64,000 nucleotides of DNA from Diaporthe sp. PMI_573. Taxonomy: Eukaryota > Ascomycota > Sordariomycetes > Diaporthales > Diaporthaceae. This document shows, one piece after another, positions 1 through 11,768 of this stretch. The notes below the pieces were generated by a model. It made no database searches. It was given only the letters and a program-made list of their open reading frames with translations, and was not told the DNA's origin. The first letter of the stretch is position 1; each line of letters opens with the position of its first letter. Location of the stretch: assembly GCA_021399435.1 (NCBI GenBank), contig JAJTUP010000013.1, positions 930,001-994,000 of the forward strand. The letters run 5' to 3'. A program made the translations under genes and the position numbers.

Positions 1-22
1 CAACACATGGAAGCAATGACAA

Positions 23-1043
23 TCACTCCCTAACCCACTCCTCGAACTCCTCGTCCAGGTGCTCCTTGAGCTCCTTAAACTTGTTGCCAAAGTCACGCCC
101 GCAACGCCAGCACACCATGGGCTTCTCGTGCCAACCAGCCTGGTTCCGCCGCGAGTCGTCCTTAGCCAGGGGGAAGTCCTCGAGCGGCACAAAGAAGTCG
201 GTCGTGAACGAGTTGTAGTGCTTCCTAATCTTAAGCCTTCCTGAATACATATCACGGCTGATGACGTGCACGTGCAGGTGGTTCATGCTCGGGCGGGCGT
301 GCACGCCGACCTTGACCTCCGCCATCCAGTCCCTCCCCTGCGGGAGAACCACCCTGCCCTCCGCGTCCGTCTCGGGCTCGACCTCGCCTTCCAGGACGGC
401 ACGCCTCGGGGCGTCGGCCACGCTGTGCTCGCCCACCAGCCGCTGGAGCTCCCTTGCGACGAGGTCCTTGAGCCTTTCCGCCTCCTCGCGTACCGAGGCG
501 AGGAATTCTGCGTCTTCGAAGGCGTCGAAGGGGTGGAGCAGGGTCTTGTCTGGGGACCGCGGGAGGAGGAGGCAGTGGACCGTCGCCTTGGGGTACATGT
601 CGTGGATGGCTACGAAGCTTGGGTTCGCGAAGACGATGCTGCTGGAGGGTAAGGATTCGGCCCTTGCGATGTAAAGGCCTAGGCCGTCTCGGCGGGCAAA
701 GGAGTTGGTCCTCACTGCTGGACCGGCAGGTCTGGTCTCGGGTTTCGGCTTAGGTTTCGGGGCCATGAGCTCTGAGACTAGGCAGGCGGCGGACTCGGTG
801 GTCAGTTGGCTGGTCCCGGACAGGTCTAAGATGAGGATGAGCCCTACAAGCATTGCGCACCCCGCCAGATTTGTCGTTGTGTGATGGCAGCTCTGCCCCT
901 TGAATCTCATCCTGGGTGGTGGCATCCTCAGGATGGGCCGGAGAGGCCTCCTCACCGACTGGTGGTCGCTTCTTGTTGGGAGTATCAGGAGATTCCGACG
1001 GATGCCTCTTGGGTCGATAGTCCGAGGATTCAGACCCCATCAT
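23..1043 (-). CDS. hnt3: Aprataxin-like HIT domain and zinc-finger protein
   Basis: Two exons, 1043-848 and 777-23, give 316 aa. Aprataxins act in the nucleus and remove AMP from abortive DNA-ligation 5' ends. The sequence shows a HIT domain with the catalytic histidine triad HLHVHV near residue 232, and a C-terminal zinc finger starting with CWRC near residue 288 and continuing through a His in KEHLDEE. That is the normal aprataxin order. The N terminus is an acidic, proline-rich leader without a visible domain. The intron (847-778) has donor GTAGGG, branch CTGAC and acceptor TAG; a second acceptor six bases downstream would also stay in frame. The unspliced region also opens a different N terminus starting at 955, discussed as a finding. 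Domain assignment is secure; the first exon is inferred from frame and splice signals. Confidence 0.85.
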
Positions 1044-1973
1044 GAATTTCCTCTTCCCGTGAGTCGCAGGAAGGCATGCGATGGGATGTCTGTAAGTGAC
1101 CTTGTCTTCTTCTTCTCTTTGTCCGGAGTGGCCTCGAGTGGCTTCGAGTGACGGAGACGCCAGAGCTGGCCAAGGGTGTCAAAGCTTCACATGCCCCTCG
1201 ATTTCAAAACCCCACGTCGCGTCACAGAGCGTTATTGGAACTGCACGCGTCCAGCTCCGAAGCCACGACCAGGACTAGCTAGCTCAGACTAGGCTGTGTC
1301 CGAAGCTTACAGACATCTTGTACACTTACATGTACATATGTATCCCTTTGGAGTACCTGGAAACTGAACATTTAAAACAGTGCAGCGTCTCTTTGGTATC
1401 CATGAGTTCACCACTGCAGCACCTCTTGTTTATCAATTGCTACCTGACTTCCAACCATTGCTTAACCATGTTCGACTAGATTTGGTGGCATCAATCTTTC
1501 TCTCATCTCAACGATCCAGATCCTGGTAGTGGGTGTCCAACCATCGCAGCGGCTCACATTGCCTGCCCCTTCCGCGCTCACACATCAGCAATATAATGTT
1601 GTGCAACCTCTCCTCAACACATACGACCATAAGTACCAGAAAATTCGGGATCCCGTCCGCTCTCCCATAGACAAGCTGGTAACTGCTGGATTAGTAGTTG
1701 GGTCGGTGACGACCAGCGAATACCCGGTGTTGTATGTTTTTGCTATTTTGTTTTGTTTTTGTAGACCCTCACTCAGTATTTGTCAAAACTCTCCGGTCAA
1801 CATTTGAGTATATAGTATAAGTAGTGTTGAACTTTTACAGAAGAAAATATAATATCGAAGGGTATCTGGATGCTACTAATGTGAGAATGGGATGATTCTT
1901 TGAAACTAAATTGGCGGTGATGTTAGATTTGTATGGGCCCTAAATATGTGACTCCAAGAGACCAAATCTTATA

Positions 1974-2013
1974 TGTGGGCGTGGGCGTAGGCGTGGGCGT
2001 TGGCGTGGGCATG
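1974..2013 (+). repeat. Imperfect GTGGGC hexanucleotide array
   Basis: Five to six copies of GTGGGC / GTAGGC / GTTGGC lie in tandem. An 18-base core is also present in inverted orientation at 53012-53050. It is intergenic, about 470 bases upstream of the helicase start. Confidence 0.8.
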
Positions 2014-2154
2014 AGTGTGCCGTGGGGGTTTGGGCGGCGGCAGCTGCGGTGAGTAACCTAGGTATTCAGCGGCATCGGTTGTGGCGAGCCGACCTTGAAG
2101 ACCTGTTAGTGGGTCTTCGCCCAAGTCTTGTACCAGCAAGTTCTCAGCGTGAGT

Positions 2155-2184
2155 ACCTACCTAGGTAGGTAGGTAGGTAGGTAG
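2155..2184. repeat. (GTAG)n microsatellite with palindromic edge
   Basis: About six uninterrupted GTAG/TAGG units are preceded by their complement (TACCTAC), so the left edge forms a palindrome centred on CCTAGG. It is intergenic. Confidence 0.85.
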
Positions 2185-2236
2185 TTGCACTGACTTGCAA
2201 AGGGTCAGAGCTTCTGGGTCTCTAAGGACATTTAGA

Positions 2237-2246
2237 GGGGGGGGGG
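2237..2246. repeat. G10 homopolymer
   Basis: Ten G in a row, one of about fifteen G or C runs of nine or more in this window, all outside coding exons. Confidence 0.9.
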
Positions 2247-2477
2247 TGTTGCAGGCACTTCAGCCCTGCAAGCGTCAGTCCTTCCTAGGTGCCTACCTAG
2301 GTAAACAAATTGGCCGAAAAAACGCCCCCAAACCGCCTCCCGCTAGTGAGGGAGATGAACCCTGATCTTTACCCTAAGCCATTCAGCGCAGAATCACTCA
2401 CTTTCATGGCGACATCGTCAACGACCCATGGAACCGCGTAACGTCATTTTTTACTACGTGATCGCCTCTTTGTAAAT

Positions 2478-5400
2478 ATGGTGAAGAAAGGGAAAGACAA
2501 GGCCGGTGCTCCTGCCTCGACAGCCAAGACCACAGCGACGAAAGCACCAGCGAAGAAGGCATCAGCAGGGAAGAAGGCGGCGCCACCGGAAGATGACTTG
2601 CTGATTTTCACCACCGACAAGAAGAAGAAGGGGGGCCCGTCTACTGCTGCCGAGGATGGACCTCCTGAGCCACCAAAACCAACGGTAAAGCAGATCATAG
2701 GGGGCCAGTCGTGGACCGGGAAGCTTCCGGTGAACCTTCTCTCGGAGCACTGTCAGAAGATGAAATGGGAAAGACCCGATTATCACCAGGTAAGAACCAT
2801 TCCCGAGCTACTTGAGAGGCCATCATCCAGCACTCAGGAGGATTCAACCGTGAACCATGAGAAGCTATGCTATGTCAGGCTGTCTCAGGATGCCCTCCTT
2901 ATGAGTTGAGCCTACAAGGGGGGTGGTCCACCAGCTACTCAGTTCATTATCCCACAGGAGACAGTCCCTCCCATATGAGGTTGTGCTATATATATGTGCT
3001 ATCCGTGTGAATAGGATACCATTTGAGGCCTTGCCTACTCGGAACGCTGTCTCACTCGCAACTGGAAACCGGCAGGGCTGAGGCTTCCCTGTGGAAGACA
3101 CTCGTTCTCATCGTTTACCCGGAATGCAGAACTGTGCTGATGAGACCTTTACAGCGACACAATGCAGATGGGTTCTCTTCCATGGTCACACTCAGTGCCA
3201 AGAACACAAAAACCAAAGAGACTGTCCGGCTTGAGCCTTTCAAACTGCCCCCAAGCCATGTGCAACTGGCATACAAGCCGACGGCCCTGGAGGCTAAACA
3301 CTTTGCAGCCACATACGCGCTGTACAGGGTGTGTAGTATGAAGAACATGAGCATGATCCTCCCTCCAGACTACAAGTCATTATGGAAGGAGTTCGAGGCC
3401 TTGAAGAAGCAGGACGTCAAGGATGGCAAAGGCTGGATGTACGAGGCCGACCCATTCAAAGCAATGGAGGAGAGGCAAGCCGCAAAGCTGGCTGCTGAGA
3501 AGAAGAGGAAAGAGCAGCAGGCTATCAAGGAGAAGGCAGCTCAGATGCCAGGTGCCTCCGGCCTGGTGCTCAGGGGCAACGCCGCAGCGTCCGGTGGCGG
3601 CGGCCATAATCCAATGAAAGGTTGGACCACAGTGCCCAAAATGGAGATGGGCAACAAGACAAGACAACATTTGGAAAGCCTACTCAGACGCGACACGATC
3701 TGGAACCCACATGCTGTCGTCATGAGCCAGGACCAGAAGGCGTCCGTCATCAAAGAGTTCAAAGATCTGGGCTTCCGACCTAGTCACATTGAGGAAGCAA
3801 TCGAAGAATGTAAGGACCGCGAGGAGGCACTGGAGTGGTTGTTGATTCATGTCCCTGAGGATGACCTGCCGAAGTGGGCCTTGCCCGAAAAATACGGTGC
3901 GGGTATATCTGTTGGAGCCACCGATCTGAGAAGAGAGGGTGCCGCGACGCGTCTGGCACAGTCCGGCTACTCTATCGAACTCTGTCGCAAGGTTTATGAT
4001 GACACCGGGGATGAGGGCAAGGCGGCCGAGGCACTTCAGAGAATTCTCCTGAGCAGCGGCTCGGATGCTGAGGAGACTGCCGTATCCGACGACGCTTTGT
4101 CGACTGAGGACCGTGACCAGCAATGGGAAGATGAGCTGGCAAGTCTGGAGTCCCTATATGGGGACCAATATTCTCGCCTGGGAGCAGATGTCTGCCAGGT
4201 GCGGCTAGATTCGGTCACGGATGGCGCAAAGGAAGACGTCGAGGCCTCCATCCAACTCCGCAAATCACCACATTACCCATCCCAGCTCATCATCTCAGTA
4301 GTTGCCGACCTCCCATCCTACATTAAGCTAAGTATCATCAAGAAGACGCTGGCGTACATGACGGAGTCGCTTCAGGGTGAGGAGACGAAACTCTTCTACG
4401 TCATCAGCTGGATGCAGGAGAACATCAACGGCATCATTGGGAGGCCGGCTGCCCTTCGTGACATTGCAGCTGTCTCTTCCACAGCCTCAGAGGAGAAGAC
4501 AGTGTCTGTGCGGAAGCGGGCCAAGAAAGCACCGCGACATCCCAACCCCATATCCTGGGTTCCTGAGAGCGATTCCATTAAGAGGTGGATGGAGAGGCAA
4601 AAGAAACCTTCCTTCCAGAAGATGTTGGCGCAACGCCGGGATTTGCCAGCCTGGGAAATCCGAGAGAACATCGTTGACACAGTTGAGGCAAATCAGATCA
4701 CCATTATCTCTGGTGAGACTGGGTCTGGAAAGTCGACACAATCTGTGCAATTCCTACTCGATGATCTCTATGATCGAGGCTACGCCAAGTGCGCAAACAT
4801 GATCGTCACTCAACCTCGCCGGATCTCTGCCCTTGGTCTGGCGGATCGAGTGAGCGAGGAGCGTTGCATGACTGTTGGCCAAGAAGTTGGCTACTCTATT
4901 CGCGGTGAAAATAAGACCAGCAAGGACACAAAGATCACCTTCGTCACGACCGGTGTGCTACTCAGACGCCTACAAACTTCTGGCGGCCATATCAACGATG
5001 TTGTGGCTTCTCTCGCAGACGTCAGCCATGTTGTGATAGACGAGGTTCATGAGCGATCTCTCGACACGGACTTTTTGCTCAGCATCTTGCGCGACGTTCT
5101 AACGAAACGCAAGGACCTGAAATTGATTCTCATGAGTGCAACCTTGGACTCCGCAACTTTTGGAAACTACTTCAAGGCCGATGGACTTCAAGTCGGATTT
5201 GTTGAGATCGCTGGCAGGACTTTTCCTGTCCAGGATTTCTACCTGGATGATATTATACATCAGACTGGGTTCACGGGACAACATGACTTTAATGACAGCA
5301 GAGACCGCACACTGGACGATGAGCAGCGAGTTTCCAAGGTGATCCAGAGCCTTGGCATGCGAATCAACTACAACCTCCTCGTGGAAACTGCCAAGTGCAT

Positions 5401-7046
5401 CGACGCAGAGCTTTCTCAGACGCAGAAATCAGGTGGACTTCTCATCTTCTTGCCTGGGGTTGCAGAGATCAACCAGGTATGCAGGCTGTTGAGCTCCGTC
5501 ACGTCCCTGTATGTACTTCCCTTACATGCGTCTCTCGAAACCAAGGAACAGAGACGTGTGTTTGCGGCCCCTCCTTCGGGAAAGAGGAAGGTAGTCGTGG
5601 CAACCAATGTCGCTGAGACATCTATCACGATCGATGACATTGTCGCCGTCATCGACAGCGGGCGAGTGAAGGAGACAAGCTACGACCCACAAAATAACAT
5701 GCGCAAGCTGGGAGAGACGTGGGCATCTCGCGCCGCTTGCAAGCAGCGTCGTGGACGTGCTGGTCGAGTCCAGGCTGGAAAGTGCTACAAGCTCTACACT
5801 CGAAACCTTGAAGAACAAACCATGCTCGAGAGGCCGGACCCGGAGATACGACGAGTACCGCTGGAGCAACTGTGCCTATCTGTCCGGGCCATGGGCAACA
5901 AAGATGTCGTTGGTTTCTTGGGACGTACTCCTACACCACCTGAGGCAATAGCTGTTGAAGGTGCGGTCAAGATGCTGCGCCGAATGGGAGCTCTCGATGG
6001 AGACGAGCTCACGGCTCTTGGTCAGCAGCTTGCCATGATCCCCGCAGACTTGCGCTGCGGCAAACTCATGGTGTACGGCGCGATCTTTGGGTGTCTGGAT
6101 GACTGCGTTACCATCGCCGCGATCCTGAGCACAAAGAGTCCGTTCTTGTCGCCTCCAGATAAGCGAGAGCTGGCAAAGCAGGCGAAGATGAGGTTCTACC
6201 AAGGAGATGGTGACCTCTTGACCGACTTGAGGGCTTTCCAGGAGTGGGATGAGATGATGCAGGACCGGATGCCTCAACGTCAGGTCCGCGGATTCTGTGA
6301 TGACAATTTCTTGTCGTACAACACCATGTCAGACATCGCGTCAACGAGGACGCAGTATTACTCCTCCCTCGCGGAGGTAGGTATTGTCAACTCGGCAGAC
6401 GTCTACTCTGGGAAGTACAGAACTCAGTCGCCGTCCATTCCGCTTCTACGGGCGTTGACAGCCTCGGCCTTCAGTCCGCAAATTGCGAGAATCCAGTTCC
6501 CCGACAAGAAATACATGGCCTCGGTCTCCGGAGCTGTTGAGCTCGACCCCGAGGCCAAGACGATAAAGTATTTCAACCAGGAGAACGGCCGGGTATTTGT
6601 GCATCCCAGCAGCACACTGTTTGACAGTCAAGGATTCTCAGGCAACGCAGCATTTGTGTCGTACTTTACACTGATGGCCACGTCCAAGATATTTATCAGG
6701 GATCTAACCCGTAAGTACCTCGACCTCGCAACCACGCCTTTGAGCCTGTTGGCCTCCTCTTCTGCCACCATTCTGCTTCTCACTAACTTGAACAGCTTTC
6801 AACGCCTACACTCTCTTGATGTTCTCCGGCGCCATCGAGCTAGACACGCTAGGCCGAGGCCTCGTTGTAGATGGGTGGCTGCGTCTGAGGGGTTGGGCCC
6901 GTATCGGAGTCCTCATCTCGAGGCTTAGGGGCATGGTTGACAATATCATCGCGAGAAAGGTGGAGAACCCGTCAATAGACCTCCGGGACAATGATGTTAT
7001 CAGAGCGGTCACAAAGTTGATAGAGCTAGACGGATTAGACGCGTGA
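2478..7046 (+). CDS. UBA-RWD DExH-box ATP-dependent RNA helicase (DHX29/YLR419W type)
   Basis: Three exons, 2478-2789, 3155-6710 and 6796-7046, give 1372 aa. DEAH/RHA-family helicases of this architecture remodel RNA or ribosome complexes using ATP. In order: Lys/Ala-rich N terminus; a conserved WERPDYH...DGFSSMV region across intron 1; a UBA-like segment near 294-340; an RWD domain near 423-530; helicase core with P-loop GETGSGKST (about 623), motif II written DEVH rather than DEAH (about 733), motif III SAT, motif VI QRRGRAGR (about 968); HA2 and OB-fold region; and a C-terminal tail completed by exon 3. Intron 1 is long (365 nt) with donor GTAAGA and acceptor ACAG; intron 2 has GTAAGT and AACAG. 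Splicing both keeps the frame and restores the family-like sequence at each joint. DHX29-type function in translation initiation is inferred from domain order only. Confidence 0.9.
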
Positions 7047-7612
7047 TCATTCACGCTCATTAGCGACATCTTTGTTGAATGCGTTTGTTACTTCTGCAGC
7101 TCTCACGGCGAGATGATCTAATCGACGCCCTGCTCTAGGTTGGGTCCTGTCCGCTCGCAGAAGTCCCCTCGTCTCGCGGTGCAGATGTGTCCGACTCGCC
7201 CGGATTCTGGGAGGTTCTCGTTGAGTCGATCCCTACAGCTTGGCCTTCTCTAGGGCTATGACATGGCTGGTGTGAATATGGTGAGACTGTTGCCACGCCC
7301 ATGAGAGGCCAATGACAGAGTTGAATGCCAAAAACGGGTGCTTTGACCGTTATGTCCGAAACGGTGCCCCGCACGTGATCGGTGGAATCGGCACGGCAGA
7401 GCGGCGCTAGAGATGGAGCCTCAGGCAACCAAGGTAGGAGCCCCCTTCCCCTGCAGTGCACGTCCCATCGCGCCCTGCTCAATCGGAGGGACGCGGTGCA
7501 TCACTTGTTTATCACCACTTTTCCCACTTCCTCCCCCGCCCTCGACGCGCCCATCACCCATCCAGACAATTGGCCTCCGATCCCTTCGATGCCAGTCGTC
7601 CGGCTGCCCCTC
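7047..7612. other. Intergenic region, helicase to cohesin subunit
   Basis: This holds the 3' end of the helicase gene and the promoter/5' UTR of the next gene. An alternative ATG at 7413 is followed by a GTAGGA donor-like site, but I found no acceptor that joins it in frame. In-frame upstream ATG codons at 7382 and 7589 precede the chosen start of the cohesin gene. Confidence 0.5.
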
Positions 7613-10600
7613 ATGGACACTTCAGAAAACACCGCGACGCCATCTCCGACTCCGGCTTCCCGCCGCCGGTCTGGCCGTCAGACGCGAGTCCCCGAGAAGT
7701 TCCAGCCCGAGATCACGATCGCGCCAAAGCGCAAGAGGGGCGAGCACGATGAGGAGGACGATGCCGAAAACCACGACCCCGAAGGAGAGGAGGATGATGA
7801 GGAGTCTAGCGAAGACGATGCCGACGACTCTCAAGCGGAAGAAGAGCGCGCCAAGCCCAAGAAGAAGAGGACCGCGTCGCAACAGTCGCGAGCCAAGAAA
7901 CCAGCCGCAAAGAAGCCCAAGATCAATGGCGCAGGCCCTGGCGCAGCTTCAGTTACCCTGGGCCTGCCTAGTAGGCCAAAAGCGAAGAAGAGTGTACGCG
8001 TCATGACGGGCGACAGGCGCGACGGTGATGGAGTATATGGTGAGCATCGGGTTATCTTGGACCGCGCATGACCCTTATTGACACAATGCAGCGGACATAT
8101 TCGGATCCGGCGATTCATCGAACGATGTGGCCAGTCGGTGGTATCAGAAATACAAAACCGACAACGAGACAGCCGTGACAGACCTCGTGAATTGCGTGCT
8201 CCTCGCTGCGGGGTGCGACGAGCAGGTGACAGAAGACGACATCCGGGATCCAGACAACATTCAAAACCGCCTATCAGAACTGCAGGATCTATACCAAGAG
8301 GTGCGTTTGACATGCGTCGCTACTTGAATCGAGCTGACCACCGGTAGAAACAAATCACCGACTACCCATTAGCAAGGCCAAAGGAGAGCAGGAGCTTCCG
8401 CGACTTGCTTGTCAACTTCTTCGAATCTTTGATCAACGTACTACACGAGACAGATGTACTTTACACGGACGAGCCGCTCATGGAGAACATTGCGCGCTGG
8501 CTGTACACAATGTCATCATCTACTCTGCGCCCATTCCGTCATACTGCCACAACAATCGCTCTGGCTATGGAGCTGGCCATGGCGAGCGTCGCGAAGAAGC
8601 TCGACGACAGGATCACCAAGACCGCGCAACAAGTTGACACAGAAAAGAGCCGGAAAGGCAAGAACAAGAATAAGGAGATGCTTGCCAACCTGCAAAGGTC
8701 TCTCAACGAGGCAAACAACAACCGGGAGATGTGCGGCAAGTACATGCTGGACAACTTTGAAGTTGTTTTTGTTCATAGGTATCGCGATATCGATGCGCGC
8801 ATCCGGACAGAGTGTGTCGAGGCTCTTGGGTCATGGATCTGGGTTTTGCCAACAGTTTTCATGGAGCCCGAGTATTTGAGATACCTGGGTTGGCTGCTGT
8901 CAGACATTGTACCGTCTGCACGCCAGGAGGTGCTCAAGCAGCTGTCGAGGGTGTTCAAGCGTGATGCCTCCAAGCTTGGCCACTTCATCGACAGGTTTCG
9001 ACCTCGTCTGATGGAGATGGCCACCCAAGACCTGGATGTCAGCGTGCGTGTCGCAGCCATCGGTGTGATTGAAACCCTCGGGGAGGCAGGAATGCTTGAG
9101 CCTGACGAGATCGATGCAGTTGGCAAGCTCATTTTTGATTCAGAGCTGCGTATCCGGAAAGCAATTGTCAAGTTCTTCTCCGACGCAGTCCAGGCTGCAG
9201 TTGAACAGAAAGTTGAAGCCATCGGCGGCGAGGAGGCCGTCGAGGAGATGTTTCCCGAAGGCGAGGATGTTGACGACACTGCACCACGGACCGACTGGCT
9301 TGAAGTCAAGGCATTGGCGGAGACGCTAGCAGTCTATGAATCACAGCTGGAGGACGCAGACGAAGATGAGCGACGTGGACTCGACATATCCGCGGATATG
9401 ATTAATGCAACTGCCCCAGACACACGGATGTCGCTTGCGTCTCAAGTGCTGTACGAGAAGATGGAGACGGTCAAGAGCTGGGAGCTGCTGGCTGGCTTTC
9501 TACTGCACGATCATTCAACGAGTACGAAATCGAGGTCTAAATCAAAGGCAAACTCAACCGAAGCAGCAATGCGGCAACACATCGCCCCCACGGCGCAAGA
9601 AGAGGCTATCCTGCTCGAGGTTCTAGTTGCGGCTGTCAAACAAAATCTGGTACATATTCATGATGCCGAAAAGGGGAAGAAGAAACCGACGAGAGGCGAT
9701 GTGGCAGAGTCTGCTGAAGAAGTTGCTTTACATCTAGCCCAGGTGATTCCAAAACTCCTGAACAAGTTTGGGGCCGATCCGAAGACCGCTACAACCGTCC
9801 TACGCCTGCAGCACCTCCTTGACCTCGATGTGTTCCAACAGCTTCGACAGGAATCATCGACATTTGAACATCTCCTGGACGGAATATGCACGCAATTCAC
9901 GAGACACGGGGACAAAGATGTAGTCTCGGAAGCTACGCTCGCTCTACTCCATTCTCGAAAATCTGAAGAATACGAGGAGACTGTGGATCTCAAGATCTCA
10001 GCACTGTGGGAGAATGTGATCGACTCCCTCCGTGTCTTCGACAGATCCCATGATCTCTCGAAACGAGGCGGGCTGAGCGGCTCAATCCTCCTAGGTCTCT
10101 CCACGACACTAATGAAGATTAGCAACCTGGCCAGAGTCAAGGATTGTATTGATGTACTGGAAGCCGAAGGCACTTCTGAGGGCTCCACGGCTCCAGCCAT
10201 CGAGATTTTGACCAGATCGGTTCACCGTGGCCGCTTCCAACAGGCTGACGAGGACCTTGATGATCTGGAAGACGAGGCTACTTCATATTCGATCAAGTGC
10301 TGTCACTTCTACTTTATGTGGAAGGTCTTGTCGCTTACGAGCGCCATCGAAATGCAAACTGACGTGTCGAACGAGGCAATAAGCCGCCTCGCAAGTCTCA
10401 GGAAAACTTACCAAGCGAACTTGATTCACACGCTGTCTTCCAGGGCCATCAACGATGACCTACGTCTATTTGCTACTGGCAGCCTATGCGACCTGCACAT
10501 TACTTTCAGCTCCATTAGGCGCACCCTTGAGCGGTGGTCGGCTGTCGGCGCGGCGAAGAAGTATGCCTGTCTCTTGCCGCTGGTCCAAGAGATACAGCCG

Positions 10601-11245
10601 GGGCTCATCCCTGAGCTCATTAATGTTTTTGACGGAGCTGAGCGTGCGTATGCCAAGAAGACCAAGAGGCATCTCAACGAACCCGCCGAAGATGAGGATC
10701 CAATCGATGATGATCAACTCTCGGATGCAGAGGACGAGGAGGAAATGTCAGCAGAGGAGAAACGAGCGTCGGAGCTCCGAGCAGAGAAGGCCTTGTGCGA
10801 GCTTACGGCCAAGTACGTCGTTGCCATCCTGTCGAAGATGGTGGATCAAAATGGGCCCCATGCAGGTAAGCTCAGGAAGCGACTCCTGCGCAATTCAGTC
10901 AAGCTTGGCAACAACTTCAAAGAGACGGTTGCATTCCTGGACGAAAAGAAGACGAGAGACATGGAGGAGGCGAAGAAGAGGAAGGCCGCCTCGAGAGCGA
11001 AGAGCAAGCAGCCGGCGGCGGCGAAGCAGCCCGAGAAGCCGGCCCTCAGCGCCGAGATAATAGTCGCGGACGATGATGATGATGACTCAGATGGTGAGCA
11101 GCTGGAGGAGCCGGAAGAGGGCACAGAGGAGGACTTGCGAAGGCGGGAGCTGCTGGAAGATCCCATCGCGGACCACGAGAGCGATGTCGATGAGCAACCT
11201 GCCGCTGGACATGGCGCTGATGACGAGTCGATCCTGGGAGACTGA
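7613..11245 (+). CDS. scc3: Cohesin subunit SA/STAG (Scc3/Psc3/Irr1)
   Basis: Three exons, 7613-8039, 8092-8300 and 8348-11245, give 1177 aa. The protein is the HEAT-repeat subunit of cohesin, which binds the kleisin and DNA and is needed for sister-chromatid cohesion in the nucleus. Visible parts: a basic/acidic low-complexity N terminus with poly-Asp/Glu and KKKR stretches; SRWYQKYK and the STAG region just after exon 3 begins (about residues 215-340); the stromalin conservative domain around FVHRYRDIDARIRTECVEALGSW (about 354 on); long helical repeats; and a highly charged C terminus. The two short introns have donors GTGAGC and GTGCGT and acceptors GCAG and TAG, and both joints read through smoothly. 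The start at 7613 (MDTSENT) is chosen because the sequence upstream reads like leader, but in-frame ATGs at 7589 and 7382 are possible. Confidence 0.92.
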
Positions 11246-11768
11246 AGACAGAAAAACAAAAACACAGAGAGTCTCTTCTGAGCCTGGCGTTTTGGAGAGC
11301 TGGTGGGCGGGCATGGACGAACGGATTGACGGACCGACCGACCTTGTGACCGGTATGGATTGCGACAACAACTTTGCATGATTCTTTGGCCGCCTGGTCT
11401 GGTCTTTTGTATTTGTAATGAATCTCTTGTGGCAGGCTGGCGAGGGTTTAGAAGCTCTAACACACAGGAAAAAAGCGGGAGCAGGCAAGCCTTGAGGGGA
11501 GGGCGGCAGTTTCGCTTGCGATGAATGATGGTAAATACTTTTCCTTCTACACAACGGTCATGAATGCCCCTTGTGACATACCCTTGAAATCAACACTGTT
11601 TTTGGGAGAGCAGGCCAGAACGGGCAATGAAGTCGACATTGATCCTATCTGGAATTAGTGACGCGGTGGTATCGTAACTCTTTTTCCTTGGTACTCGATA
11701 ACGCCAGCCAAAACCAGAAACAGAAGCAGACATGAGCAAGAACCAAGACGAAGCTTTGCAGGGCCAAG
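11246..11768. other. Convergent intergenic region, cohesin / pot1
   Basis: The two 3' ends face each other across about 520 bases. No coding frame with recognisable content is seen; the stretch should hold both 3' UTRs. Confidence 0.6.

Larger units (their letters stand above)
1044..2477. other. Divergent intergenic region, aprataxin / RNA helicase
   Basis: This 1.4 kb separates two divergently transcribed genes, so both promoters should lie here. I see no conserved coding frame; the 92-codon frame at 1529-1807 has no recognisable motif. The stretch holds a GTGGGC-type hexamer array (1974-2013), a tetranucleotide array (2155-2184), a G10 run (2237-2246) and several TACCTAGGTA-like palindromes between 2150 and 2305. 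Confidence 0.6.

Noticed and set aside
1274..1300. tRNA A-box-like TAGCTCAGACTAGG
   Set aside because: No B box follows within the usual distance.
1974..2013. Interstitial telomere repeat
   Set aside because: The unit is GTGGGC, not TTAGGG; no telomeric repeat was seen in the window despite the presence of pot1.
7413..7433. Possible short first exon of the cohesin gene (MEPQATK followed by GTAGGA)
   Set aside because: I found no downstream acceptor that joins it in the correct frame with the cohesin coding sequence.
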